Shown: piece by piece, positions 25,210 through 33,998 of the stretch
Numbering within the stretch: the first letter of the stretch is position 1
How the letters are laid out: every line of letters begins with the position of its first letter
DNA from: Anaerolineae bacterium
GTDB lineage: Bacteria > Chloroflexota > Anaerolineae > Aggregatilineales > J027
Assembly: GCA_019913005.1 (NCBI GenBank)
Contig: JAIOHL010000085.1
Coordinates: forward strand, 1-59,822
Direction of reading: 5' to 3'
Length of the DNA stretch: 59,822 nt
Notes under the pieces: generated by a model
What the model saw: only the letters and a program-made list of their open reading frames with translations
Databases searched by the model: none
Told to the model about the DNA's origin: nothing
Made by a program: the position numbers and the translations under genes

Positions 25210-27231
25210 TTAGTCACCAGCAACCGGCACGGCGGCAACACCACTGCCAACTGCTTCGGGTTGATCCAGCGGCGTATAGGCGTCTTCTAGGGGCGCAACT
25301 TGATCTTCTGGACTCAAGATGGCATAGACCGCCCCCGGCAAACCGTAATCATAGGGATGCCCCACAATTTCGGGGATAGCGCTGAAGTTGAATTCCGGCA
25401 CTGGGGAAGCAATTTGCCATTCCAAGCTGCGTGAGCGCCAAGGATTCGGCGCAGCTTTGACGCCGTAACGGGCACTAAATGCCATGTTGAAAATAAAGAT
25501 CAGCATACTGCCACCCGCCGTAAACGCGCCGATGGTTGCCAACATATTCAAACTGCCAAAACCCCACGCTGAGTCGTAATCAGCGTAGCGGCGAGGCATC
25601 CCCAAGACGCCGATGCGGAACAGGCTGAGGGCGAAGGTGGCGAACCCCCCGAACATAAACCAGAAATGGACACGCCCCAAAAATTCGTTAAACATCTTGC
25701 CCGTCATCTTCGGGAACCAGAAGTAGATCGCTGACAAGAAGGAGAACAAAAAACCACCGAAAACTGTAATGTGGAAGTGGGCCACGACCCAATGGGTATC
25801 ATGCAGGTGAATGCCTGTCACGACTAAACCGTTGGGTGGGCCAGTTAGACCACCAAGCAGGAATAAGATAAACGCACCCAACGAGAACAGCATGGGGGTT
25901 GAGATATGAATCTTGCCGCCCCAAAGTGTACCGATCCAGTTGAAGAATTTAATTCCCGTCGGCACGGCAATGGTGAGGGTGGTCAACATGAAGGGCAGGC
26001 GTAGGAAGGGATCCATCGCGGAGGTGAACATGTGATGTGCCCATACGAGATAGCCCATAAAGGCAATCGCCATACTAGACAGCGCAATCGGTTTGTAACC
26101 AAAGAGCGGTTTGCGGCTGAACACGGGGAGAATTTCGCTGATGACACCCAAGCCGGGCAGCACCCAGATGTACACGGTGGGGTGCGAGTAGAACCAGAAA
26201 ATATGCTGGTAAAGCGTGACATTGCCACCGCGTGCAGGATCGTAGAAGGGAATGTTGACCCAACGTTCGATCAGGACGGAGATGAAGGCCAGACCGAAAA
26301 ACTGGGTCGCGGTGAATTGGAGCAGCGAGGCTGCCAATACGCCCCAGACAAAGATAGGCATACGGAACCATGTCATGCCGGGAGCACGCATCATAAAAAT
26401 TGTGACCAGCAGGTTGATGGAACCCACAATGGATTGGAAGCCGAGAATGAAGATAGACAGTAGGACAAACTGCATCCCCAACGGCGCTTTCACACTCAAC
26501 GGCGGATAGGCTGTCCATCCGGTATCAAAGCCACCCATTGGTAGGGCCATGAGCAGCAAGATCGCCGCAGGAACGCCGATCCAATAGGAAAAGCCATTTA
26601 AGCGCGGGAAGGCCATATCTTGAGCGCCGATCATGATGGGTACAAGATAGTTAGACAACGCCCCGACACCTAACAACACAGCGGCAATCATCAACAGCCC
26701 ATGAATACCAATATAGTTGTTGTATTGTTGGTTGTTTAGAAATTGCAGACCGGGTTGGGCCAATTCGGTACGGAAAATCAGCGCGAACAAGCCGCCAACC
26801 ATCAACACCAAAATGGAGGTCAGGCCGTATTGAATGCCGACCACTTTGTGATTGGTATCGAAGCTAAAATAGCGCGTCCACGTTGGGATGCCTTCTTTGG
26901 GGTGAAAGTGACCATCACCACCTTTGAGCCCAATTGACCAAGCAAACCAATCATTCATTGACCCTACCCCGGCCAAAAAGCCGAGGGTAAAGAATATTGC
27001 ACCCATACCCGTGACAATTTCAGTTGCAGTATCGGGGCTGGTGCGGGCCTGCCAAACGGTTGAACCGAACAGCGCCTTAAGGGGCAGCATCAAGTCCATT
27101 GTGTCCATGCCGAACGCAGCGCGTACAATATTGGTCAGGATCATGCCTGCAATCATAGCGATGATACCCACCACGAGGCCACGTAAAAGCCCAATATGAT
27201 AGAGAATACGGAGGGGTCTCGGTATTAACAT
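25210..27231 (-). CDS. ctaD: Cytochrome c oxidase subunit I (A2-type heme-copper oxidase)
   Basis: The 673-residue catalytic subunit of caa3 oxidase; it reduces oxygen to water and pumps protons. Heme and copper ligands are all present: His177 and His487 (low-spin heme a), His350 with His399/His400 (CuB) and His485 (heme a3), plus Tyr354 next to the CuB His. The D-channel entry Asp205 (GAQDMAFPR) and K-channel Lys428 (PTGIKFFNW) are present. Residues 347-354 read FYSHPTVY: the usual Glu is missing and replaced by the Tyr-Ser pair that marks A2-type enzymes. Extra N-terminal helices (10-35, 72-90) precede the canonical start. Confidence 0.96.
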   Translation of the reverse strand: MLIPRPLRILYHIGLLRGLVVGIIAMIAGMILTNIVRAAFGMDTMDLMLPLKALFGSTVWQARTSPDTATEIVTGMGAIFFTLGFLAGVGSMNDWFAWSIGLKGGDGHFHPKEGIPTWTRYFSFDTNHKVVGIQYGLTSILVLMVGGLFALIFRTELAQPGLQFLNNQQYNNYIGIHGLLMIAAVLLGVGALSNYLVPIMIGAQDMAFPRLNGFSYWIGVPAAILLLMALPMGGFDTGWTAYPPLSVKAPLGMQFVLLSIFILGFQSIVGSINLLVTIFMMRAPGMTWFRMPIFVWGVLAASLLQFTATQFFGLAFISVLIERWVNIPFYDPARGGNVTLYQHIFWFYSHPTVYIWVLPGLGVISEILPVFSRKPLFGYKPIALSSMAIAFMGYLVWAHHMFTSAMDPFLRLPFMLTTLTIAVPTGIKFFNWIGTLWGGKIHISTPMLFSLGAFILFLLGGLTGPPNGLVVTGIHLHDTHWVVAHFHITVFGGFLFSFLSAIYFWFPKMTGKMFNEFLGRVHFWFMFGGFATFALSLFRIGVLGMPRRYADYDSAWGFGSLNMLATIGAFTAGGSMLIFIFNMAFSARYGVKAAPNPWRSRSLEWQIASPVPEFNFSAIPEIVGHPYDYGLPGAVYAILSPEDQVAPLEDAYTPLDQPEAVGSGVAAVPVAGD

Positions 27232-27242
27232 AATGACACCTT

Positions 27243-28670
27243 TTAGTTTACGACTGCTCCCACTTGTAAATCAGCTTCTGGCGCTTCTTCGCCTGCTGGG
27301 GACTCGGCTTCTAATTCTTGTCGTCCGATTTCGGATTGTGACTTGATGAAGGCGAGGAGTTGACCCAATTGCACTTCGGAGAAGGTCGAGGCATAGTTTT
27401 GAGGCATCACTCCGGCTGGATAGCCCTGATGGATTTGCCCATTCGGATTCACGATTGAGCCTAGAATATAGTTTTCATCGGCAAGGACGCTGCCTTCGCC
27501 TTCAATCGGCACTTCACTGCCATAGAGGTCTTCCCATGTTGGGCCGACAACGCGGCTGCCGTCAAGGGAGTGGCAGGTTAGGCATGGTGCGGCAAGGGTC
27601 TGTCCAACGGCTACGGGGTCTTGCAAGTCAGCGATTTTCTGTTCGACCCATTTGTTATAGGAACTTTGATCCATCACCAACACATCCGCCAGCATGAGCG
27701 AGTGATTCAACCCGCAGATTTCAGTACAACGGACACTATATTCGCCAGCGACAGTGGGGGTGACACGATAGATGGTTTCTACACCCGGCGTAACGTCTTG
27801 TTTGACGCGCAGTTCGGGCACCCAGAACGAATGGATCACATCTAGCGAATTCATTTCGAGCTTGATGGGCCGGTTCTGCAGCAAGACTAATTCTGTACTG
27901 ACGAAACCATCCGCTTCTTCAGTATCTGGATCATCGGGATATTCAAATGACCATGCCCACTGCTGACCTGTCACTTTAATGACATATTCATTGTCTTCTT
28001 CTTTAAAAATGCCAATAAATTCGATCAGCGCATAGATGCCCAGCACGGTCACAATAATCGCGGGAATGATCGTCCAGCCAAGTTCGAGTTTGGTATTGCC
28101 ATGAATAAATTCGCCATCGCTGCGATCATCTTTGGCGGCACGGAAATAGAGCAGGCTGTGGAGGAACAGGCCCACCACCAAGCCAAAAATTACCGACATG
28201 ACGATATATTCAACTAGGAAAAGTCGGTCAATGGCTTGGGCTTCTTCTCCAGCGGCGACAGGCAGAATATCTTGACCGCCAAAGCCGGGTATCATGCTGA
28301 TGGCTTGGCAGAACAACAACATCACAATCGTAATGCCGCCTATCAAGACCAGCGCGGCCCGATGACCATAAATTCGATAATCGAGAGGATTGGTTGGTTC
28401 AGGAGCACTGGTTTGGGCTTGCGTAATGTCACGATTCAAGCGCCAGATCACAAATGCGATTGCGGCAGCCATGCCACCCATTGCTCCGAGGACACCCACC
28501 GTCACCAATATAAACTGGACAGTTTTATCGTCAGTTAGATTGAGTGCGGAGGCATCATCCCCACTTAATTGACGGGCAAATGAAAACCTACCCCCAGTTA
28601 GAAAAAACAGAATCCCGATGAAACTCACTAGAATTAGTAGAGTTCCCATCAATTGAGGTCGCTTCATCAC
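27243..28670 (-). CDS. ctaC: Cytochrome c oxidase subunit II with fused cytochrome c and extra membrane helices
   Basis: A 475-residue subunit II. The CuA site is complete: His280, Cys315, Glu317, Cys319, His323 and Met326. A C-terminal cytochrome c domain has CLTCH (363-367) and axial Met422 in VMPQNY, so this is a caa3 enzyme. The two normal membrane helices are at about 150-172 and 197-220. Upstream there are three more hydrophobic segments (8-24, 52-76 and 104-128), including a 25-residue loop rich in Thr/Pro. This makes the protein over 100 residues longer than most CtaC proteins. It is 11 bases upstream of ctaD. Confidence 0.95.
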   Translation of the reverse strand: MMKRPQLMGTLLILVSFIGILFFLTGGRFSFARQLSGDDASALNLTDDKTVQFILVTVGVLGAMGGMAAAIAFVIWRLNRDITQAQTSAPEPTNPLDYRIYGHRAALVLIGGITIVMLLFCQAISMIPGFGGQDILPVAAGEEAQAIDRLFLVEYIVMSVIFGLVVGLFLHSLLYFRAAKDDRSDGEFIHGNTKLELGWTIIPAIIVTVLGIYALIEFIGIFKEEDNEYVIKVTGQQWAWSFEYPDDPDTEEADGFVSTELVLLQNRPIKLEMNSLDVIHSFWVPELRVKQDVTPGVETIYRVTPTVAGEYSVRCTEICGLNHSLMLADVLVMDQSSYNKWVEQKIADLQDPVAVGQTLAAPCLTCHSLDGSRVVGPTWEDLYGSEVPIEGEGSVLADENYILGSIVNPNGQIHQGYPAGVMPQNYASTFSEVQLGQLLAFIKSQSEIGRQELEAESPAGEEAPEADLQVGAVVN

Positions 28671-28712
28671 TCGCTAAACTCTCCTTATAACGCCCTCTCG
28701 ACCCTGCAAACA

Positions 28713-28736
28713 ATATTTGTGCCCAATGTCACAAAT
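28713..28736. promoter_or_regulatory. CRP/FNR-like palindrome upstream of ctaC
   Basis: TATTTGTG (28713-28720) and CACAAATA (28729-28736) are exact reverse complements. The core reads TGTGC-N6-TCACA (28717-28732), close to the TGTGA-N6-TCACA consensus of CRP/FNR-family regulators. It lies about 54 bases before the ctaC start. No such regulator is in the window. Confidence 0.5.
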
Positions 28737-28746
28737 AAATTGTACC

Positions 28747-28759
28747 ATTTGTCACAAAT
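28747..28759. promoter_or_regulatory. Second palindrome in the ctaC upstream region
   Basis: ATTTGTCACAAAT is an odd-length perfect palindrome. It shares TGTCACAAAT with the neighbouring CRP/FNR-like site, the two copies starting 24 bases apart (28726 and 28750). Repeated half-sites suggest cooperative binding by one regulator. Confidence 0.4.
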
Positions 28760-28801
28760 TCTTGTCAAAAATATGCAACAAATAGTCTAACACAAAACAA
28801 A

Positions 28802-29788
28802 CTAGGCTGGTTGATGCGAAATTTGGGATTGAGGTTGTTCTTTGGATAGATGCGACGATGCAACACTCACACGCCCTGCCAACAAGTAGATGAGGGTCAA
28901 ACCACCGACAAACAAACTCGCGGTGATTAGATGTACTACCTGTAAGGCTGGCGGCAATCCCCCATAAGCCATCCCTACACCAGCGACAATTTGGACGACT
29001 AGTAGGCCCGCAGTTGCTTTTGCCAGTATTCTGAGCCAGCGACTGGGGTCAATCTTACGGTGGGTATAGTAAACAATTCCAACCATTCCGGCCACAACGA
29101 GCCAAGAATAGGAACGGTGAACCATATCCACCCAACCCGTTTCTTCAATCCATTTGCTGCGAGCAAGCACTTCACCTTGTTGGGCTTCGATGTCTTCTAG
29201 TTCGCTGCGCAGTTGTGTTCCCAAACCGACCTGTACCAATGTAAGCAGCAAGACTGCGATTGCAAGCCAACCAAGTCGCCGCCGATGAACGGGCAAGTTT
29301 GTGAATGGTTTAGAATTGGGAAAAAATCCTGTGACCGTAGAATACAATAAAAGACTCACAATCACCAGCGCCAATATTAGATGGGCCGTCAAAACCCATG
29401 CTTCTAATTCGCTGGCAACGACCTGCCCACCTAACCAACCCTCGAACACGACCAGTACAAACGCGCCAATCGAGGGGTAGAGGATACGGCGGTTATCGCG
29501 GTGGTTGCGGATGGCTAAAATCAGCGTGCCGAGAATCAAAAAGCCGACCACCACCCCAACAAAACGATTGGTGTATTCAATCCACGCCAATTGAAAGTCA
29601 AATTTGGAGGCGTCAATGTTGCTGGGAACTTGGGATTCGGTGAGGGGTGGATAGTAGCGGCCAAAACATTTGGGCCAGTCGGGACAGCCTAATCCAGCAT
29701 CCGAGGCACGAACCATGCCGCCGACCATAATCAGGATATAAGTGGCAATGGTGGTCGCCAATGCCCACTTTTGAAAACGGGTAAACAC
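28802..29788 (-). CDS. ctaA: Heme A synthase
   Basis: A 328-residue CtaA/Cox15 protein with eight helices, starting at GTG with AAGGAGT upstream. The Cys pair (Cys35, Cys41 in GCPDWPKC) and heme-ligand histidines in TAHLILAL, MVHRSYSW and VVHLITASL are visible. In the fourth position, EYxHR of Bacillus CtaA reads EYTNR with Asn74, a variant also seen in some other phyla. It oxidises heme O to heme A for the oxidase encoded next. A CGCGG/CCGCG hairpin (29816-29836) sits in its leader, about 28 bases before the start. Confidence 0.9.
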   Translation of the reverse strand: MFTRFQKWALATTIATYILIMVGGMVRASDAGLGCPDWPKCFGRYYPPLTESQVPSNIDASKFDFQLAWIEYTNRFVGVVVGFLILGTLILAIRNHRDNRRILYPSIGAFVLVVFEGWLGGQVVASELEAWVLTAHLILALVIVSLLLYSTVTGFFPNSKPFTNLPVHRRRLGWLAIAVLLLTLVQVGLGTQLRSELEDIEAQQGEVLARSKWIEETGWVDMVHRSYSWLVVAGMVGIVYYTHRKIDPSRWLRILAKATAGLLVVQIVAGVGMAYGGLPPALQVVHLITASLFVGGLTLIYLLAGRVSVASSHLSKEQPQSQISHQPA

Positions 29789-30027
29789 GATTTTACTCCT
29801 TATATATTGTTGCCACGCGGGGATAAATCCGCCGCGCTGAATTTAAATTAAAGCGGTGTTATTCGATTCATTGAAAAGGTCGAAACATATGCTAACCGAA
29901 TCGTCCCATGCCATTTTTACGTAATTCTCCACAAACAGAGTCACTCTTAAAGTCGCACGCTATCTTCGCTATACTTGCGCTTGTTTTCACAAGTCAATGC
30001 TGGGGAGTCTACGGAGTAATCCCAATT

Positions 30028-30639
30028 ATGAAACGTGCCTTACTGTTCGTCGCCGCTGGGATTTTTGCTCTCATTCTTTTGGGTACGCTCATTGTTTATA
30101 TTATCGGTCAGCGCACGCCTACCGAAGACCCTGTTGTAAAGACCTCTACTTTCGACGAGGGTGCTGCCCCAGACGAAAGCCTCATTTTCCCTGAGTTGGT
30201 TGGTACATCCCTGTTATTGGAACAAGTTAGTTTTCCGAGTGAACTATCCGGCGATTTTAAACTGGTGGTGGTGTCCTACGATGTTTCTCAGCAGCCGGAT
30301 GTTGATGAATGGCTGCCAGCGCTGGAAGAATTAAACGAAGCATTTCCCCAATTGGCAGGCTACTATATCCCCCTACTGCCCAAGAGTGCTGCCGATAGTT
30401 CGGTGTTTATTATCGGCGGGATGGCAGCGACTGCCAAGAGTGATATTGACCGTGCGCGTACAGTTGTCGTGTTTACGAACGTTGAAGCCTTTAATCGGCT
30501 GGTCAATGTGCCAGATTTGGAATCCATCCGGTTATTTTTGCTCGATCAAAACCAGCATATTCTCTGGCAGGGCAGTGGGCACTATAATGAGAAAATGCTG
30601 GATGAGTTATGGACAGTCTTGCAGGACGCTCTTGAATAA
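30028..30639 (+). CDS. Membrane-anchored unknown protein (weak ATP10/thioredoxin-like resemblance)
   Basis: I start this 203-residue protein at ATG 30028, 12 bases after GGAG; the longer frame has no ribosome site and reads through non-protein-like sequence. A single N-terminal helix (4-25) anchors an extracytoplasmic domain of about 175 residues. The C-terminal RLFLLDQNQHILWQGSGHY is reminiscent of ATP10- or peroxiredoxin-like strands, but no active-site cysteine is present. It is divergent from ctaA across a 239-base gap. The family is not identified. Confidence 0.55.
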   Translation: MKRALLFVAAGIFALILLGTLIVYIIGQRTPTEDPVVKTSTFDEGAAPDESLIFPELVGTSLLLEQVSFPSELSGDFKLVVVSYDVSQQPDVDEWLPALEELNEAFPQLAGYYIPLLPKSAADSSVFIIGGMAATAKSDIDRARTVVVFTNVEAFNRLVNVPDLESIRLFLLDQNQHILWQGSGHYNEKMLDELWTVLQDALE

Positions 30640-30644
30640 ATAGA

Positions 30645-31040
30645 TCAGGGCGCTTTGACCGTAGCTTCACCCTCGATGACCACCTCGCCATTTTGATTGG
30701 TGCAAGTGGTTTCAAAAGTTACGATTTTTCTTTCGGCCCGCACCTGTGAAATCGTGACCGTCGCGGTGATGGTGTCGCCGATGAAGACAGGTTTCTTGAA
30801 TTTGAGGTTTTGCCCCAGATAAATGGTGCCGGGGCCGGGTAGGTCGTTTGCTAAAACAGCCGAAATCAAAGCTGAGGTTAACATGCCGTGTACGATACGT
30901 TGACCAAAAACGGTGGTGGCAGCGTAATCCGCATCCAAATGCACGGGGTTGGTGTCACCCGTCAAATGGGCAAAGATGCGAACATCTTCGTCTGTGAAAG
31001 TTTTGGTACGGCTGGCGCTGGCACCGGGTTCGTAGGTCAT
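30645..31040 (-). CDS. MaoC-like (R)-specific enoyl-CoA hydratase
   Basis: A 131-residue single hot-dog domain. The hydratase-2 motif is visible as FAHLTGDTNPVHLDADYA (Asp and His near residues 30-37), then IVHGML near 48. Such PhaJ-like enzymes hydrate trans-2-enoyl-CoA to (R)-3-hydroxyacyl-CoA, linking fatty-acid oxidation with other pathways. GAGGAG precedes the ATG. It converges on the upstream plus-strand gene with only 5 bases between stops. Confidence 0.9.
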   Translation of the reverse strand: MTYEPGASASRTKTFTDEDVRIFAHLTGDTNPVHLDADYAATTVFGQRIVHGMLTSALISAVLANDLPGPGTIYLGQNLKFKKPVFIGDTITATVTISQVRAERKIVTFETTCTNQNGEVVIEGEATVKAP

Positions 31041-31108
31041 GCGGTCTCCTCACAGGGTAAATTCAGACACGTATGCGGCGATTGTACCGCGTAATTTTGA
31101 GGTTGGTT

Positions 31109-31576
31109 ATGGAAATTGATTGGAATGCGACAGAGCTACCCGCCCAGCTTGCGAAGTATCCGCTTAAGCCAATCGAGGCGGTTACAGTTCTGGTGGATAA
31201 AGCCGAGGTCGGCGTTGTTAAAGTGACCTTGCATGACCTAACAGGTTACGCGGAAAGTTGGGGGATCAAGGCTGGCGTGTGGTTGGTATTGGCCGTCGTC
31301 AAAATGCTGACGGAGATTGTGGAGGATTATCGCGCTGATTCCTCGCCAGAATTGCCGATGATTGGCTGTACGCCACCAGCCTATTTTGAAATCGCCGTGC
31401 CGACTGAGCAAGAACAGGAACTATGTCATCGGATACTTACCGCTTATAATGAGATTTATGCGGCCATGCTGCGGACACAGCGTCAATCCGGCAGCCCGAT
31501 TTGGCATCGTCGCTCGGCTGTACAGTATTTTCCGCAATTAGTGGTCGAAGGTACTGGAACAGAACTCACCGAATAA
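31109..31576 (+). CDS. Hypothetical protein
   Basis: A 155-residue protein, started at ATG 31109 because the residues before it (MRRLYRVILRLV) look like untranslated leader. No membrane segment, signal peptide or motif is recognised. There is a WGIKAGVWLVLAVVKML helix and a hydrophilic C-terminus. It lies 7 bases before the Nudix hydrolase gene and is probably co-transcribed with it. Function unknown. Confidence 0.5.
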   Translation: MEIDWNATELPAQLAKYPLKPIEAVTVLVDKAEVGVVKVTLHDLTGYAESWGIKAGVWLVLAVVKMLTEIVEDYRADSSPELPMIGCTPPAYFEIAVPTEQEQELCHRILTAYNEIYAAMLRTQRQSGSPIWHRRSAVQYFPQLVVEGTGTELTE

Positions 31577-31583
31577 GCGAATT

Positions 31584-32252
31584 ATGATGAATTGGCACAA
31601 TATCGAACTTCAACATATCCAACAGGCACTCGAATTACCCTATTTTGATGCTCTGCAAGCCCAACAGCGGATGGCTCCAATGGCGCGGGCTATGCAACGT
31701 CCACCCGAACGCCCCGGCAGTCCGCGTATGGCGGCAGTGCTCATTTTGTTGTTTCCGGGTGAGGAGGGGTTGCAATTTGTATTGACCCGACGCCACGACT
31801 ATCCCGGCGTACACGGTGGACAAATTAGTTTGCCGGGTGGACAGCGCGAAGGCGAAGAATCGTTTGAGGAAGCGGCCCTGCGTGAAACATTTGAGGAAGT
31901 TGGTGTCTTGAGCGGTGATATTCAATTACTAGGACAACTTTCCAATGTCTACATCCCGCCGAGCGATTTTTTTGTCTATCCCTACGTCGGTTATACCCCG
32001 AGCCGTCCCAATTGGCGGCCCGACCCTGCTGAGGTTGCGGAGGTGTTGGAGGTCTCGCTGTATCACCTTTTCGATGATACCCTCAAACGCAGTGGTGAGA
32101 TTACACGGAATGGGGTAACCTTCCCCATCAAATATTATGCACTCAATGGTCATGTGGTGTGGGGGGCGACAGCCGTTATGCTCAGTGAGTTTGAAGGACG
32201 CCTGCGAACGGTGCTATCCATAACGCCTAAAGAAATCCCTATTGACATTTAG
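31584..32252 (+). CDS. Nudix hydrolase, CoA pyrophosphatase (NudL/YeaB) type
   Basis: A 222-residue Nudix enzyme. The Nudix box spans about residues 87-109: GGQREGEESF then the metal-binding RETFEEVGV. Upstream is RPGSPRMAAVLILLFP and LTRR, with HGGQISLPGG just before the box, the pattern of the CoA-diphosphatase subgroup. The likely reaction is hydrolysis of CoA or acyl-CoA to 3',5'-ADP and phosphopantetheine. It starts 7 bases after an unknown gene and ends 44 bases before tRNA-Phe. Confidence 0.88.
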   Translation: MMNWHNIELQHIQQALELPYFDALQAQQRMAPMARAMQRPPERPGSPRMAAVLILLFPGEEGLQFVLTRRHDYPGVHGGQISLPGGQREGEESFEEAALRETFEEVGVLSGDIQLLGQLSNVYIPPSDFFVYPYVGYTPSRPNWRPDPAEVAEVLEVSLYHLFDDTLKRSGEITRNGVTFPIKYYALNGHVVWGATAVMLSEFEGRLRTVLSITPKEIPIDI

Positions 32253-32296
32253 TGGTGAATCGCTAAAATGTGGCTCATCTAAATATGATTTTAGTT

Positions 32297-32369
32297 GCCG
32301 AGGTAGCTCAGTTGGTAGAGCACTGCACTGAAAATGCAGGTGTCGCCAGTTCGAGTCTGGCCCTCGGCA
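32297..32369 (+). tRNA. tRNA-Phe (GAA)
   Basis: A complete 73-base cloverleaf: acceptor GCCGAGG/CCTCGGC, D-arm GCTC/GAGC, anticodon stem CTGCA/TGCAG with loop CTGAAAA (anticodon GAA, Phe), T-arm GCCAG/CTGGC with TTCGAGT, discriminator A. CCA is not encoded. A run of eight T's follows directly and may terminate the transcript. Confidence 0.97.
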
Positions 32370-32396
32370 CTTTTTTTTATTCAACAGGAGTGCTCT

Positions 32397-33905
32397 ATGG
32401 CTTTCATCCCGCGCTCTCCCCACATCTACGAAATCAATACTTGGACATGGCTGCATAGCCTAAGCGTGAAATATCAACGCCCCGTTACTTTAGGTTCAGT
32501 GCCCGATGAAGAATTAAAGATACTGGCTCGGCCTAATACTCCCTACGATGCGATTTGGCTGATGGGGGTGTGGGAGCGCAGCCTACATGGTGTCCAGATA
32601 GCGCGTCATCACCCCGGTTTACAGGCGGAATATGACCGTGCCTTGCCTGATTACACCGATGATGATGTGGCGGGTTCCCCGTATGCTGTTCGGCGTTATG
32701 TGGTAGATATACACTTGGGTGGACGTGAGGAATTGGCCGCTTTCCGCGAGCGCCTGCAAACGTTGGGGCTGGGGTTGATTCTCGATTTTGTGCCCAATCA
32801 TGTTGCAACCGATCATGCTTGGGCCGAAATTCATCCAGAAGTATTATTACGGGGCACATCTAAAGAACTCGCTAACGACCCAGATTCTTTTTTACAGGTG
32901 GGCCAGCACATTTTTGCACATGGGCGCGACCCTTATTTCCCAGCATGGACAGATACGCTCCAAGTGAATGCGTTTAGTCCGGCCCTCCGAAAATTAGTAG
33001 TTGAGACACTGTTGGACATCGCAGCGCAGTGTGATGGCGTGCGCTGTGATATGGCGATGTTGGTTGTCAACGAAATTTTTGCACAGACATGGGGAGAACG
33101 GGCGGGTGATGTGGCCTCGGCTGAATATTGGGAGGAAATTATCCCCAAAATTCGCCAGCAGCACCCCGAATTCCTGTTTTTGGCGGAAGTATATTGGGAT
33201 ATGGAGGCCCGATTACACCAACTCGGCTTTGATTACTGCTACGACAAGCGCCTGTACGACCGAATGGCCCATGAAAATGCCGCAAGTGTTTTGGCTCATT
33301 TGAACGCGCCTCTGGCCTATCAAAACAAATTGATTCGGTTTATTGAGAATCATGATGAAATGCGAACCGTCACTGCTTTTGGGGTACCACGCTCCAAAAT
33401 GGCAGCGGTGCTGGTTGCTACCTTGCCGGGTGCAAAATTGTGGCATGATGGTCAGCCCCTTGGGTATAAGGTCAAACTTCCGGTGCAGTTGGGCCGCCGA
33501 CCTATTGAATTGCCTGATAAAGAGATTACTGAGTTCTATCGCTGGTTGTTTGACAAGGCTAACCAACCGATCTATCGAGATGGCATATGGGAAATACATG
33601 AGACCATTCCTGCGTGGCCCGGTAATATCTCTCATCACAATATGATCGCCTATGTTCGTCGCTATAACCATGATCTGCGTTTGATCGTAGTCAATTTTAG
33701 TAATCATCAGGCCCAATGCCGGGTACGATTGACCGATTGCGGATTAGAGGGCAAGTCGTGGAAATTGGCGGATAAACTTAACCACCGGGAGTATGAGCGT
33801 AATGGGGATAGGATGGTTGAAGATGGATTGTATATTGACCTGACCGCTTGGAACGCGCACATTTTTGAGTTTTCTGAGGGGAAACTTGAACATGCGTCTC
33901 GCTGA
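32397..33905 (+). CDS. Intracellular GH13 alpha-amylase-family glycosidase
   Basis: A 502-residue enzyme started at ATG 32397, 6 bases after an ACAGGAG site; no signal peptide is present. The four GH13 regions are clear: LILDFVPNHV (Asp130, His135), GVRCDMAML with nucleophile Asp218, LFLAEVYW with acid Glu264, and FIENHDEMRTV with Asp320. A small C-terminal beta-domain follows. It hydrolyses or rearranges alpha-glucans or maltodextrins in the cytoplasm. It begins 27 bases after tRNA-Phe. The substrate within GH13 cannot be set from the motifs. Confidence 0.92.
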   Translation: MAFIPRSPHIYEINTWTWLHSLSVKYQRPVTLGSVPDEELKILARPNTPYDAIWLMGVWERSLHGVQIARHHPGLQAEYDRALPDYTDDDVAGSPYAVRRYVVDIHLGGREELAAFRERLQTLGLGLILDFVPNHVATDHAWAEIHPEVLLRGTSKELANDPDSFLQVGQHIFAHGRDPYFPAWTDTLQVNAFSPALRKLVVETLLDIAAQCDGVRCDMAMLVVNEIFAQTWGERAGDVASAEYWEEIIPKIRQQHPEFLFLAEVYWDMEARLHQLGFDYCYDKRLYDRMAHENAASVLAHLNAPLAYQNKLIRFIENHDEMRTVTAFGVPRSKMAAVLVATLPGAKLWHDGQPLGYKVKLPVQLGRRPIELPDKEITEFYRWLFDKANQPIYRDGIWEIHETIPAWPGNISHHNMIAYVRRYNHDLRLIVVNFSNHQAQCRVRLTDCGLEGKSWKLADKLNHREYERNGDRMVEDGLYIDLTAWNAHIFEFSEGKLEHASR

Positions 33906-33965
33906 GATGGGCTTAGGAAAATTGCAGCTATGTCACCTATGGCAATCGTCGCCGACGATTACCTA

Positions 33966-33998
33966 GTGATAAGGCGTATTATCACGAATAATTTTTTT
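33966..33998 (+). terminator. Terminator of the GH13 gene
   Basis: GTGATAA (33966-33972) pairs with TTATCAC (33979-33985) over a 6-base loop, with a seven-T run at 33992-33998. A second small hairpin, AATCGTC/GACGATT (33944-33960), lies just upstream. The stem overlaps the last codons of the convergent glycosyltransferase gene. Confidence 0.5.

Noticed and set aside
32297-32369. tRNA-Phe as an integration site for a mobile element
   Set aside because: No integrase gene and no repeat of the tRNA 3' end were seen in the flanks; the neighbours are ordinary metabolic genes.
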